From Candidatus Staskawiczbacteria bacterium RIFCSPHIGHO2_01_FULL_39_25 (lineage in GTDB: Bacteria; Patescibacteriota; Minisyncoccia; Minisyncoccales; Staskawiczbacteraceae), in assembly GCA_001820095.1 (NCBI GenBank), contig MHOO01000009.1, positions 1 through 41,204 on the forward strand: 41,204 bases of DNA, read 5' to 3'. The notes beneath the pieces were generated by a model. That model made no database searches and was not told where the DNA came from. It was given only the letters and a program-made list of their open reading frames with translations. This document shows, piece by piece, positions 1 to 7,779 of this stretch; position 1 is the first letter of the stretch, and each line of letters opens with the position of its first letter. The position numbers and the translations under genes were made by a program.

Positions 1-33
1 AACCACCCCTGGAGAGGAAAGTTTATTCTTAAC

Positions 34-94
34 GTGTGACATTTCTAAATCCGCGCCGGTGTGACATTTCTATTTCCCGTTGACATTTTGGAAC
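34..94 (+). repeat. Transposon-end-like direct repeats, left edge
   Basis: Three related units lie in tandem. GTGTGACATTTCTAAATCCG is at 34-53, GTGTGACATTTCTATTTCCC at 59-78, and a diverged unit beginning GTTGACATTTTGG at 79. The same units occur in reverse complement near the right edge (41135-41155). Multiple short repeats at a terminus are typical of DDE-transposase binding sites. No transposase gene is visible here, so the element itself probably lies outside the window. The family assignment is unproven. Confidence 0.5.
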
Positions 95-100
95 TGACTA

Positions 101-129
101 TTGACAAAGCCTTTTGATTTGCTACAATG
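101..129 (+). promoter_or_regulatory. Consensus sigma70-type promoter for a small RNA
   Basis: TTGACA at 101-106 and TACAAT at 124-129 are separated by exactly 17 bases. The expected start of transcription is near 136. No convincing protein starts downstream, and a hairpin terminator follows at 171-205, so the likely product is a short RNA. Confidence 0.7.
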
Positions 130-134
130 GAAAT

Positions 135-205
135 GTATCAGACGGCGTCACATTCTGTGATCAGAACCAGAAACAACATCTTCTTAACGGGAGGTGTTGT
201 TTTTT
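135..205 (+). ncRNA. Putative ~70-nt small RNA
   Basis: This RNA is bounded by the promoter at 101-129 and an intrinsic terminator. The terminator stem is AAACAACATC (171-180) with GGTGTTGTTT (193-202), and it runs into a T tract. A small hairpin TCACA-TTC-TGTGA lies near the middle. The predicted unpaired 5' end, GTATCAGACGGCG (135-147), is complementary to a loop region of the next RNA gene (267-279), with one G-U pair. I do not recognise the family. It could instead be a leader or attenuator of the following RNA. Confidence 0.5.
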
Positions 206-216
206 GTTCCAAGTGA

Positions 217-222
217 TATAAT
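217..222 (+). promoter_or_regulatory. -10 element of the tRNA-like RNA gene
   Basis: TATAAT at 217-222 has a weak TGTTGT-like -35 about 16 bases upstream. It places the transcription start at about 229-230, exactly at the first base of the tRNA-like closing stem. This coincidence supports a real independent RNA gene. Confidence 0.55.
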
Positions 223-229
223 CATAATT

Positions 230-332
230 GCGGAGGCATCGGAGGTTGACGCCGGATGGATCCGGCCGTCGTCTGATACACGAACGGTTCCGCATTACGG
301 AATGTGGTTCGATCCCACCTACCTCCGCACCA
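230..332 (+). ncRNA. tRNA-like small RNA with encoded CCA
   Basis: A 7-bp closing stem (GCGGAGG 230-236 with CCTCCGC 322-328) is followed by ACCA (329-332), as in a tRNA. A T-arm-like hairpin (GTGG-TTCGATC-CCAC, 304-318) precedes the 3' strand. Inside are three further hairpins: GCCGGA-TGGA-TCCGGC (251-266), a 7-bp stem with one bulge around loop CTGATAC (266-287), and TTCCG-CATTA-CGGAA (288-302), which resembles a class II variable arm. A normal tRNA is unlikely. Two unpaired bases separate the T-arm from the acceptor, no canonical D-arm is seen, and the RNA is 103 nt long. Read as an anticodon loop, the seven-base loop would give GAT (Ile). The 5' part faintly recalls tmRNA, but no tag reading frame is present. 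A terminator follows directly. It may be a degenerate tRNA, a tRNA mimic or a new RNA class. Confidence 0.55.
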
Positions 333-358
333 AAAAATCTGCTTAAAGCAGATTTTTT
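332..358 (+). terminator. Intrinsic terminator of the tRNA-like RNA
   Basis: ATCTGC (337-342) pairs with GCAGAT (348-353) around a short loop. The stem is preceded by six A residues and followed by six T residues, directly after the CCA end. Confidence 0.8.
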
Positions 359-375
359 GGTTATTTTGCAAAAAC

Positions 376-419
376 AAAAAAGGCTCTCCTTAACTTTTTT
401 TCAAAGTTTCAGAGAGCCA
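376..419 (-). terminator. Terminator of the left orphan gene
   Basis: On the minus strand GGCTCTC and GAGAGCC close a stem with an inner AACTT/AAGTT pairing, followed by a run of T. It lies about 50 bases after the stop of the gene ending at 467. A second imperfect hairpin (GTGCC/GGCAC with GTCC/GGAC) lies between them at 428-462. Confidence 0.65.
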
Positions 420-466
420 TAGTTTCAAAGTGCCAAAGTGTCCAACGCGGACAAAGGCACAAAGTT

Positions 467-1129
467 TCAACAATCGCTGGAGAGGACCTGGTCGCCAGCG
501 CGCCACCCGCGCGGATGACCAACCGAGCGGGCATAGACACTCCAGTAGCGGTAGTAGGAGTGCCAGAGGGCGCCGACGGCCCAGAAGTTGCCATTCTTGT
601 CTTTAATGTACGCGATGTTCGCGTAACCGTTAACAAGCAGGTGGCCTTCTTGGCCCTTTGACTGCTTTTTGAGCAAGTCAAAGAAATGAGCCAGCGCGAT
701 TTCTTCACGCTCCTGGCCAAGCTCCTTGCGGATCGGGGCGTCCACTGACCGCTTTTCCAAGCGATGGATGGCAATGATGCCATCTTGGACATTTTCCTCA
801 ACCTTGCCGAGGAAAAACTGATTGAAGTTTTCGCCCGTCCAGCCGACGTTGGCTTCCTTGAGGGAATCCTTGTCAGCGACAAAGCGCTTGGCACCAGCAA
901 CTTTGATGCCGCTGGTTACCAATTTCAGGACAGGCGGCACTTCGTGCCGGTGCTGGGCGATGTGATTGGCGATGAGTTCGCTCAACCCTCCTGCCTCATT
1001 TACGCGTTGGGCCTCTTCTTTGGTAAGAAGGGCTTTGTCGTAGGCAGCGCCTGCAACTTCCAGGAACTTGCGTCCCTTGGAGTCGCGAACGGTCACGAAC
1101 GTGGCAGACGGGGTCAATGTCTTAGACAT
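467..1129 (-). CDS. Orphan hypothetical protein (left edge)
   Basis: I do not recognise this protein of about 220 residues. The start is chosen at 1129 (MSKTLTPS...), because AAAGGA at 1138-1143 sits eight bases upstream. An in-frame ATG at 1138 would leave no room for that site. The sequence looks like a soluble cytoplasmic protein, mixed helix and strand, with an aromatic-rich C-terminal stretch (WHSYYRYWSVYARSVG) ending in Cys. There is no signal peptide or membrane segment. Its GC content is visibly higher than that of the AT-rich core genes nearby. It is monocistronic, with its own consensus promoter (1295-1323), a long leader holding a perfect 15-bp hairpin, and a terminator. Together with the repeats at the contig edge, this suggests an acquired or separately regulated gene. 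Function unknown. Confidence 0.75.
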   Translation of the reverse strand: MSKTLTPSATFVTVRDSKGRKFLEVAGAAYDKALLTKEEAQRVNEAGGLSELIANHIAQHRHEVPPVLKLVTSGIKVAGAKRFVADKDSLKEANVGWTGENFNQFFLGKVEENVQDGIIAIHRLEKRSVDAPIRKELGQEREEIALAHFFDLLKKQSKGQEGHLLVNGYANIAYIKDKNGNFWAVGALWHSYYRYWSVYARSVGHPRGWRAGDQVLSSDC

Positions 1130-1173
1130 CGGCGTCATCCTTTAAAATAGTGTGCTTGACATACCGAAGTTGG

Positions 1174-1223
1174 CAGTCATAGCCATAAAATATCAATTTC
1201 TTAATAGCTTATGGCTATGACTG
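1174..1223 (-). promoter_or_regulatory. Perfect 15-bp inverted repeat in the 5' leader
   Basis: CAGTCATAGCCATAA (1174-1188) and its exact reverse complement (1209-1223) flank a 20-base loop. It lies between the promoter at 1295-1323 and the start codon at 1129, so it would form a hairpin in the transcript or serve as an operator. No T run follows on the minus strand, so it is not a plain terminator. Confidence 0.65.
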
Positions 1224-1294
1224 GTTTGCAAGTAAATTTAGCTGTAAATGTGCTATTTTTGAGGCAGAACCCGTTGTTTTACCCTCATACCTTT

Positions 1295-1323
1295 ATTATA
1301 GCATAATCAGGAATCCTTGTCAA
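1295..1323 (-). promoter_or_regulatory. Perfect consensus promoter, minus strand
   Basis: Read on the minus strand, TTGACA (1318-1323) and TATAAT (1295-1300) are separated by exactly 17 bases. Transcription should start near 1288, giving a leader of roughly 160 bases before the start codon at 1129. Confidence 0.8.
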
Positions 1324-1331
1324 TAGGTCAA

Positions 1332-1360
1332 CTAAAAGAGGGGAAATCCCCTCTTTTTAG
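1332..1360. terminator. Bidirectional terminator
   Basis: AAAAGAGGGG and CCCCTCTTTT pair around a short loop, with A and T tracts on both sides. It ends the minus-strand operon whose last gene stops at 1391. Confidence 0.75.
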
Positions 1361-1390
1361 CTTCATTTTATGAATTTTGGCAAGCAACCA

Positions 1391-3067
1391 TTATTGTACT
1401 ACTCCTCCGCCAGAGTTGCTTGGATCATCAGGCAAGCTAGTGGTTACAGCTTTGGCGCTGCTCTGCGTAGAGCCGCCGGTAAATTGGTCTTCGCCCGAAA
1501 CGGTTGCCTGGCCGATTAAGGGAGCAGTACCTCCTTTCTGAGACGCTATAGGCGTTAAGGAAATTTGAAAGTACAAAGCTGGCGGAGAATTGTTAGTTCC
1601 CGGTTCGGCTAAAAGGTCTCCCACCAGCCAAACAATCTCCCGGCTACTGCTATCAAAAGAAAAATGAGCTGCTTGGTCTTCAGGAGCTATATTATCAGAT
1701 ATAGAAACATTCTGCGGTAATACTGCTTTTACTTTTAAATTTTTAACATCATTTAAATAATTTTTAACCTGCCACACCACTGTATAGGTTGTCTCCTTGC
1801 CAACTTCGGGTGGAATAGGCCCCGTATTCTCAATTCCTTCTTTTGTGGCACGATATGTCTTTTGGGATAATTCCAATTTTGAATTGATTTTTGTAGTAAA
1901 TTCTTGGCTGATATTAAAAACGCTTACCTTATTTTTTATCACCGGCCCCGAATCTGAATTTTTTTCTGTATCATCAAAAAATAAATTATCTTTCAATTTT
2001 ACCGTAAATTGCACCTCAATTTCTTCCTGCGGGCCCAGGCGCTGTAACGCCGGAATCTGTTTTGAGTCCCAGATAATAATATTATCATCTTGCCGTACCT
2101 GCCCCCCGTCTTGAGCCTGCAAGGTAGATACATTAAACGCTGACCCGTCAATGTTAGATACGATAAATAAGTTATTAAATGGCGTAGAACCAATATTCCT
2201 AAGGAATATTTCGTAGTGGAGAGTATCTCCTGAAGACGCAATATAATTAGAGGATCCGTTAATTTCTTGTGATATGAAAAGCAGGGGTTTAATAACTTCC
2301 ACGTTTTGGTTTGTTTCCTTTATCACAATAAAAATGCCGTCTTGCCACATGCCAAGCTTGGCAGAAAAGTTTACTTGGCTTGCCGTATCAGCTTTTATGA
2401 CGCCTTTTATGGTTATCCTGCCCCCCTCCCCCTTATGCAAGGTTTTTAGCTTCCATTCAGAATTATCCAATGAAGGAGGATTAGACGAGGTAAGTTCAAA
2501 CCCATCTAAAGGATCTATCTTGATGCTAAGGTTCTCCAATGGATAATCTACATTTGAAAAATAGTTCATAGAGTAGTTAATTTCTTTTCCCTTTTCTGAT
2601 TTTGACTGCAGATCAAATTCCAAGGTTACCGGCACTACTCCTATCTGCGTGGTAAACGTAGTTTCAGATTCATAACGGGCCGATAATTTTTTTGGGGTAT
2701 ACGAAAGCCATGCATGGGCTACTTTTAAGTCGCCTTCCTTGCCTAAAAGCCGCAGCTTGAACTGGACAAAGTCCTCCACGCCCGGATAAATATCTTTAAG
2801 ATTTTTAGTGATCCTATTTTTCCCGTCTTCCGTTAAAGAGTTTTCGGGAAGCTCAAAAATAAGTTTTGGTTCTTCTAATACAAAGTTTCCGTTATTTTTG
2901 TATCTGACGGTATATTCAATTTCATCCCCCACTTTTGCGGTATCTGGCCCTAAAATTTCCAACTTTAAAATCTCTTTTGAAAAGATGGTATCTCGATAGT
3001 AGAGAAAAATAAGAAATCCGACAATGACCAGTATGGCCCAGAAAATAAAAGTATTTTTTTTGTTCAT
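1391..3067 (-). CDS. Membrane-anchored protein with DUF11-like repeats
   Basis: This 558-residue protein has a short cytoplasmic start (MNKKNTF) and one N-terminal membrane segment (about residues 8-25). A long extracellular part follows. It is built of beta-rich repeats of the DUF11/CARDB type: VGDEIEYTVRYKNNGNF near residue 45, GDTLHYEIFLRNIGSTPF near 280, and GKETTYTVVWQVKNYL near 425. Such repeats are known from surface and cell-envelope proteins of many bacteria and archaea. The C-terminus is Ser/Gly-rich with no second anchor. It is the last gene of the minus-strand group after recO, with a 12-base gap, and ends at a strong terminator. A role as a surface or adhesion scaffold is an inference; no enzymatic motif is visible. 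Confidence 0.8.
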   Translation of the reverse strand: MNKKNTFIFWAILVIVGFLIFLYYRDTIFSKEILKLEILGPDTAKVGDEIEYTVRYKNNGNFVLEEPKLIFELPENSLTEDGKNRITKNLKDIYPGVEDFVQFKLRLLGKEGDLKVAHAWLSYTPKKLSARYESETTFTTQIGVVPVTLEFDLQSKSEKGKEINYSMNYFSNVDYPLENLSIKIDPLDGFELTSSNPPSLDNSEWKLKTLHKGEGGRITIKGVIKADTASQVNFSAKLGMWQDGIFIVIKETNQNVEVIKPLLFISQEINGSSNYIASSGDTLHYEIFLRNIGSTPFNNLFIVSNIDGSAFNVSTLQAQDGGQVRQDDNIIIWDSKQIPALQRLGPQEEIEVQFTVKLKDNLFFDDTEKNSDSGPVIKNKVSVFNISQEFTTKINSKLELSQKTYRATKEGIENTGPIPPEVGKETTYTVVWQVKNYLNDVKNLKVKAVLPQNVSISDNIAPEDQAAHFSFDSSSREIVWLVGDLLAEPGTNNSPPALYFQISLTPIASQKGGTAPLIGQATVSGEDQFTGGSTQSSAKAVTTSLPDDPSNSGGGVVQ

Positions 3068-3078
3068 GTTTTATAGTA

Positions 3079-3822
3079 TTATGGGCTGTATTGGTAATTA
3101 GAATTGCTGGCTAGTAAATAATTACAATAATTGTCTGAAACTTCTTTCAATAACCTGCTTGAATCTATTCCTACCTTCAACTTAGATAAAATATCCCAGT
3201 CTTTTTCCAAAATTAATCGTAATACCTTTACAACATCCGGTGTTATTTTTACCCCATCTTTCTTGGTTGCAGCACAATCCTTACAAATAACACCCCCTTC
3301 TTTATTGGAGAAATAGAGGCTATGGGGATTTAATTTTTGGCGGCAAACAGCACAGTTTGAAATTTCAGGACCGTACCCTAAAACAAACATAAAATTCCAG
3401 AGGAAGTAATAGTATAATAACTCCTTATTATGTACTATGTGTATATTATTAAGCTTGCGCGATATGTCAACTATCAAACCCCAAATTCTTTCGTCTTTTT
3501 CCTGCCCCCTTATAAAACAATCTATAATATTTGAAATATTGTAAGCAATTTCTAACTTTTCTACTAAGTGAACCTTGCCATCAAGTTTTTCTATGGAAAC
3601 GGCGTCTGTTAAGGTTTTCCGGTTTTTTCCCTGTATAAATTCAATTTCCGAAAAAGAAAAAAAATCTATATTGCTCTTTAGCTTTGACGTAATTTTACGT
3701 ATGGCTTTGCCAAAAACTTCCACCCTCCCAAAGTCTTTGGTAAAAGCAGAAAAGACCCGGTCTGCATCCAATCTGTCTTCTTTCTTAAAAACAACTGCTT
3801 GCGTCCTATAGTGTACTGCCAT
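3079..3822 (-). CDS. recO: DNA repair protein RecO
   Basis: RecO is an annealing and mediator protein that, with RecR, loads RecA onto SSB-coated single-stranded DNA in recombinational gap repair. The 247-residue length matches the family. The N-terminal OB-fold is visible (YRTQAVVFKKEDRLDADRV..., residues 5-80), with the typical F-G-R-x-x-x-x-x-K-A-R/I pattern. A C-terminal four-cysteine zinc site appears as CAVC...CKDC around residues 155-185. It starts three bases after the upstream gene stops, so it is translated as part of an operon. No Shine-Dalgarno-like sequence is seen before the ATG. The low sequence identity normal for RecO leaves slight doubt, but the zinc motif and length are convincing. 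Confidence 0.9.
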   Translation of the reverse strand: MAVHYRTQAVVFKKEDRLDADRVFSAFTKDFGRVEVFGKAIRKITSKLKSNIDFFSFSEIEFIQGKNRKTLTDAVSIEKLDGKVHLVEKLEIAYNISNIIDCFIRGQEKDERIWGLIVDISRKLNNIHIVHNKELLYYYFLWNFMFVLGYGPEISNCAVCRQKLNPHSLYFSNKEGGVICKDCAATKKDGVKITPDVVKVLRLILEKDWDILSKLKVGIDSSRLLKEVSDNYCNYLLASNSNYQYSP

Positions 3823-3825
3823 TGG

Positions 3826-4281
3826 TTAAATTCCAAATTTCTTTTTTAAAAATTCTGCTTCCTCTTTCCTTCTAGCTACTTCCTTGCTTTCTTGGACGGT
3901 AATCCCTTCTTTCATTTTTTCATTAATATCATGTTTTGCATTCCAATATTCTTCAACTATGGCTTTCTTTAATTCATTTTTATCAAGAAAACCGCCAAAT
4001 CTTTCCGGTATTCTTTCTTGCATTTTTTTTATTTCAGCATCCATTTCAGGAGACCAAGGACTCAATTGCAATTTTTTTGCCAGGTCATTGCGAATGGTTG
4101 TATCTTTTTCTAATAATCTTTTGATTTCATATCGGGATATCTCTGACCTGCCTTTAAAGATAGATTTGTCCTGCGGATTGCCCGGCTTTTTTAGCGAATC
4201 TGATTTCTTGAGAAGATCTGGCTTCCTCAAGAAATCTGGCTTATTTTGGATAGATGATTTGTTGTTATTAAATGACTGCAT
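3826..4281 (-). CDS. Small charged hypothetical protein
   Basis: This 151-residue protein is not recognised. The first 45 residues are low complexity, with a repeated basic pattern (KPDFLRKPDLLKKSDSLKKP) that looks disordered. The rest is helical and highly charged, with a KKAIVEEYWNAK region and a Lys/Glu-rich tail that could form a coiled coil. There is no membrane segment or signal. It lies two bases after ileS and three before recO, so it is clearly in the same transcript. The repeated KKP/LRKP units may be another case of short repeat DNA tolerated in frame in this genome. Confidence 0.75.
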   Translation of the reverse strand: MQSFNNNKSSIQNKPDFLRKPDLLKKSDSLKKPGNPQDKSIFKGRSEISRYEIKRLLEKDTTIRNDLAKKLQLSPWSPEMDAEIKKMQERIPERFGGFLDKNELKKAIVEEYWNAKHDINEKMKEGITVQESKEVARRKEEAEFLKKKFGI

Positions 4282-4283
4282 AT

Positions 4284-7193
4284 TTAACTAACTTTTTGAA
4301 TTTTAATGGCATACGCTTCATTTTCAATTTGTATTTCTTTTGCTAGGCCGATACTTTCCGGCGCTTGGCCTATGGTTATGTCAACCGCCCTTATTTCTTT
4401 GGCCAAAAGCTCTTTGTTTTTTTCTACGATGCGGTTTAATGCATCAGTGCCAAAAAACCACGCTGAAATTTTATCTTCTGGCTTTAAGCCTTGCTCTTTT
4501 CTTAAATCTTGCACCCATCTTATTAAATCCCTGATGATACCCTCCTCCTTTAACTCTTCGGTAATATTAAGATCCAGCTCTACTTCTTTTGTAATCGTAT
4601 CATCAAAAATAACTTCCTTCAAATTAACTTCGTCTTTTATCAATTCCAAAAGTTCTCCGTTATTTTTGATTTTTGATTTTTTATTTTTTATTTTTAAAGC
4701 TAATAACGGCTGCCTTACTTTTATGGTATGTTCATTCCTTTGGGCAAGGGCCAATGTAACAATACTTCTTACTTCGTCCATTTTTTGGTGCAAGTCTGTA
4801 TTAATTTTTCCTTTTTGGCTTGGCCAATCGCACAAATGCACTGATTCTGGCATGCCCTTTGCCCTTAAAGCGTGGTACATTGCTTCAGCAAAAAAAGGCA
4901 TGACAGGAGCGATCAGTTTTGCGGTTTGCAAGAGAACATAATACAGTGTTTCTATGGCTTCTTTTCTGCCAAGACTATTTTCATGAAACCTTTTTCTTGA
5001 CCTTCTAAGATACCACAACGATACGTCATTAATAAAGAAATCTTCTATGGCCAAAGTTGCCTTGGCAATATCATATTTTTCCAAGTTAGATTCTGCGACA
5101 ACAGCTACATGGCCAATTCTTGAAATAATCCATTTGTCTAAAATATTTTTAGATTTCGGAATTGCATGCTCAGCAAGTACTGGAAATTCTTCTTTTTTTA
5201 CATAGGTAGTAAAAAAGGTGTACACATTGTAAAGCGTTAATAATTTTCTCTTTATTTCATCAGCAGTCTTATAGCCAAACAGCATGTTTTCTGCCGGATT
5301 CTGCCTGGCGTACATCCAGCGCATAGGGTCAGCCCCTATTTTCTCTACCGCTTCATCAAACCAAATGGCATTTCCTTTTGACTTGTGCATTTCTTCTCCT
5401 TTCTCATCTTTTACGGATGCGTAGCCAAAAATAGTCTTGGCGGGCTCTGTATTTTCCAGCACCGTCGACATAACCAACAAAGAGTAAAACCAGTTTTTGA
5501 ATTGTCCGGGGAAAGATTCAGCTACCACTTGGGCCGGAAACCACTTTTTCCAGTATGACATATCAGAAAAGTATTTCATGGTAGAATATGGCACAATGCC
5601 CGCATCCAGCCATGGGTTTCCCACATCTTTAATCCGACCCGCCAATGTTTTACATTTCTTGCATTGGATTTTTACAGCATCAATCCAGGGGCGATGCGGA
5701 GAGTTTCCTTCAAATGCTTCCCATCCCTCAATGGCTCGCTTCTTTAATTCCTCTTTTGATCCAATAACTTCAAAATTACCGCATTCTTGGCACTCAAAAA
5801 TAGGCAAAGCCAAGCCCCAATACCTTTTTTTGGAAATGAGCCAATCATGCATGTTTTTTAGCCAATCCAGCTCCCGTTCTTTTCCAAACGAAGGAATCCA
5901 ATTAATTTTTTTGACAATTTTTTCCAGGGGTTTTCGCAATTTTTCCATTGAAATATACCATTCATCAACTACTCTCCACACTAATTCTGTTTTGCACCGC
6001 CAACAGGTGGGGTATTTGTGCTTATAGGGTAAAATTTCAAAAACATAATTTTTTTGCGCCGATAAATAGTCTAAAATTATGTTTGGATTTTTTTTGGCAT
6101 TCTGACCGGAAAATTCACCTAATCCATCCAAATAGCTGGCATCTTCGCCAATGACTTCTATTAATGGCAGGCCTAATTTTTTGCCCAATTGAAAGTCTTC
6201 TTGGCCGGCTGAAACTGCCGTATGGACCAAACCCGTTCCGTCTTCCGTCGTAATTGGCATAATTCTATTATCGGTTGCGACAACCGTGTGAAAATTTTCT
6301 GGGTTTTTTTGAGCCACTTCTTTTACCTTCGGCAAGTCGTCAAACGCAAATAAATATCTCAATCCAACTAATTTTTTCCCCTTTACTGTTTGCAAAATTT
6401 TATGCTCTCCCTTGAATACTTTCTGAACCAAATCTTTAGCCAACCAGAAATTACCGCGGTCATTTTTAACTAAGGCGTAGTCAATTTTTTCATCTACCGC
6501 TATAGCAATATTGGCCGGCAGGGTCCATGGAGTGGTTGTCCATACCAAAAGATACTCATTTTTTCTTGTTATAATGGGCAGTTGAAAATACACTGAATCG
6601 TGCACAATTTCTTTATATTCCTCGGTTAGAATTTCGTGCTGTGAAATAGCCGTCCCGCATCTAGGGCACCAGGGCACGCTGTCTCTTCCTTTATATAGGT
6701 ATTCTTTTTCGTGGCATTTCTTTAAAAAGTGCCAAATGGCATAATTATTTTCATCAGACATCGTAAAATAAGAATGTTCCCAGTCCATCCACTGCCCCAA
6801 ACGCACTGACTGCTGGGTTTGGATGGCTGAATATTTCTTCACCCTTTCTTTGCACTTTTCAACAAACTTATCAATCCCATAGGCTTCAATGTCTTTTTTA
6901 GTTTTAAAGCCTAATTCCTTTTCAACTTCCACCTCAACCCAAAGCCCTTGGCAGTCAAAGCCATTTTGATAGCGCTCATCATGCCCCTGCATTGCGTGGT
7001 ATCTTTGCAATAAATCTTTATACGTTCTGCCCCAGGCGTGATGCACCGCCATCGGGTTATTAGCGGTAATCGGCCCATCTAAAAACGACCAGCGGAATTT
7101 CCCCTTGTTTTTTTCTTGCAGTTTTTTAAAAATGCTGTTGTCCTGCCAGAATTTTAGTATTTTTTGCTCTTGTTCTGGAAAATTATACGCCAT
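4284..7193 (-). CDS. ileS: Isoleucyl-tRNA synthetase
   Basis: This class I synthetase charges tRNA-Ile. At 969 residues it has the normal length. The nucleotide-binding HIGH motif appears as HHAWG (51-55), after the typical DGPITANNPMAVHH context. The KMSKS loop appears as MHKSK (602-606), so the usual Met-Ser is replaced by Met-His. The CP1 editing region holds the threonine-rich VWTTTPWTLPANIAIAV stretch, and CPRCG and CWRC motifs suggest zinc knuckles. The long C-terminal anticodon-binding part ends in KKVS-like residues (EAYAIKIQKVS). It matches the IleRS subtype with extended C-terminus rather than ValRS, judged by the HHAWGRTYKD and DCQGLWVEVEVEKELG contexts. It lies downstream of a phosphatase gene in the minus-strand group. 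No Shine-Dalgarno site is visible. Confidence 0.95.
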   Translation of the reverse strand: MAYNFPEQEQKILKFWQDNSIFKKLQEKNKGKFRWSFLDGPITANNPMAVHHAWGRTYKDLLQRYHAMQGHDERYQNGFDCQGLWVEVEVEKELGFKTKKDIEAYGIDKFVEKCKERVKKYSAIQTQQSVRLGQWMDWEHSYFTMSDENNYAIWHFLKKCHEKEYLYKGRDSVPWCPRCGTAISQHEILTEEYKEIVHDSVYFQLPIITRKNEYLLVWTTTPWTLPANIAIAVDEKIDYALVKNDRGNFWLAKDLVQKVFKGEHKILQTVKGKKLVGLRYLFAFDDLPKVKEVAQKNPENFHTVVATDNRIMPITTEDGTGLVHTAVSAGQEDFQLGKKLGLPLIEVIGEDASYLDGLGEFSGQNAKKNPNIILDYLSAQKNYVFEILPYKHKYPTCWRCKTELVWRVVDEWYISMEKLRKPLEKIVKKINWIPSFGKERELDWLKNMHDWLISKKRYWGLALPIFECQECGNFEVIGSKEELKKRAIEGWEAFEGNSPHRPWIDAVKIQCKKCKTLAGRIKDVGNPWLDAGIVPYSTMKYFSDMSYWKKWFPAQVVAESFPGQFKNWFYSLLVMSTVLENTEPAKTIFGYASVKDEKGEEMHKSKGNAIWFDEAVEKIGADPMRWMYARQNPAENMLFGYKTADEIKRKLLTLYNVYTFFTTYVKKEEFPVLAEHAIPKSKNILDKWIISRIGHVAVVAESNLEKYDIAKATLAIEDFFINDVSLWYLRRSRKRFHENSLGRKEAIETLYYVLLQTAKLIAPVMPFFAEAMYHALRAKGMPESVHLCDWPSQKGKINTDLHQKMDEVRSIVTLALAQRNEHTIKVRQPLLALKIKNKKSKIKNNGELLELIKDEVNLKEVIFDDTITKEVELDLNITEELKEEGIIRDLIRWVQDLRKEQGLKPEDKISAWFFGTDALNRIVEKNKELLAKEIRAVDITIGQAPESIGLAKEIQIENEAYAIKIQKVS

Positions 7194-7212
7194 ATAAATG
7201 AATTTTAAATTT

Positions 7213-7779
7213 CTATGTAATTTCCCTTAATTCGGCCTTGCTGATTCTTTGCTCGGTATGCGCCTGTTCCATAGCCTTTTTAAAAGAAATTCCCTTTATT
7301 TTATTTTCTAATAGCCACAGGGGACATTGATGGCTTACAATTAAAATATGCTTTCCTTTATATCTTCCGTTAACCTCTTTAAAAAATGTGAATGCCCTCT
7401 TTAAAATGCTTTGGTAGCTTTCCCTATCTTTTTTCTTTGTTAGATCTGAATAAAAAAAGTTGCTTTGGGAAGTATTATTAAGATCTTTAAAATCAACTTC
7501 TCTTAACCTTTTATCAAATTTTACCTTTACGTTCAATGCGCGAGCAACAATTTCGGCTGTTTGGGTAGTCCTTAGCAAATCAGAGGCGAAAATCAAATCA
7601 ATGCCTTTACTGTGTTTAGCATGGTTTTCTTTCAATGTTTTTGCCGTTTTTGCCACCATTGCCTTACCGTTTTTAGTCAAAGGATTTTTAAATTTTTCAG
7701 GCCAGGAAGAATATACCTTTCTTGCATTAGAAAGCGCTTCCCCGTGGCGCAATAAAAAATAGGTATTATTGAGTTTCAT
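7213..7779 (-). CDS. Histidine phosphatase family protein
   Basis: This 188-residue protein belongs to the phosphoglycerate-mutase-like (histidine phosphatase) superfamily. The catalytic RHGE is at residues 11-14. A conserved SDLLRTTQTAEIVA segment follows near residue 66, and the second catalytic His is in IVSHQCPLW near residue 149. The fold is known to hydrolyse phosphate esters through a phospho-histidine. The substrate cannot be told from sequence; candidates include sugar phosphates, alpha-ribazole phosphate or proteins. It lies between argS (zero to one base upstream) and ileS (19 bases downstream), so it is co-transcribed with synthetases, which may be chance. Confidence 0.85.
   Translation of the reverse strand: MKLNNTYFLLRHGEALSNARKVYSSWPEKFKNPLTKNGKAMVAKTAKTLKENHAKHSKGIDLIFASDLLRTTQTAEIVARALNVKVKFDKRLREVDFKDLNNTSQSNFFYSDLTKKKDRESYQSILKRAFTFFKEVNGRYKGKHILIVSHQCPLWLLENKIKGISFKKAMEQAHTEQRISKAELREIT

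Noticed and set aside
230-332. A tmRNA gene
   Set aside because: The 5' end faintly resembles tmRNA and the 3' end has a T-arm and CCA, but the RNA is only 103 nt and has no tag reading frame.
228-422. A 64-residue protein starting at 228
   Set aside because: The frame runs through the tRNA-like RNA and its terminator, has no ribosome binding site, and the product has no protein-like character.
764-1150. A plus-strand 128-residue frame opposite the left orphan gene
   Set aside because: The minus-strand frame has the promoter, ribosome binding site, terminator and better protein character.
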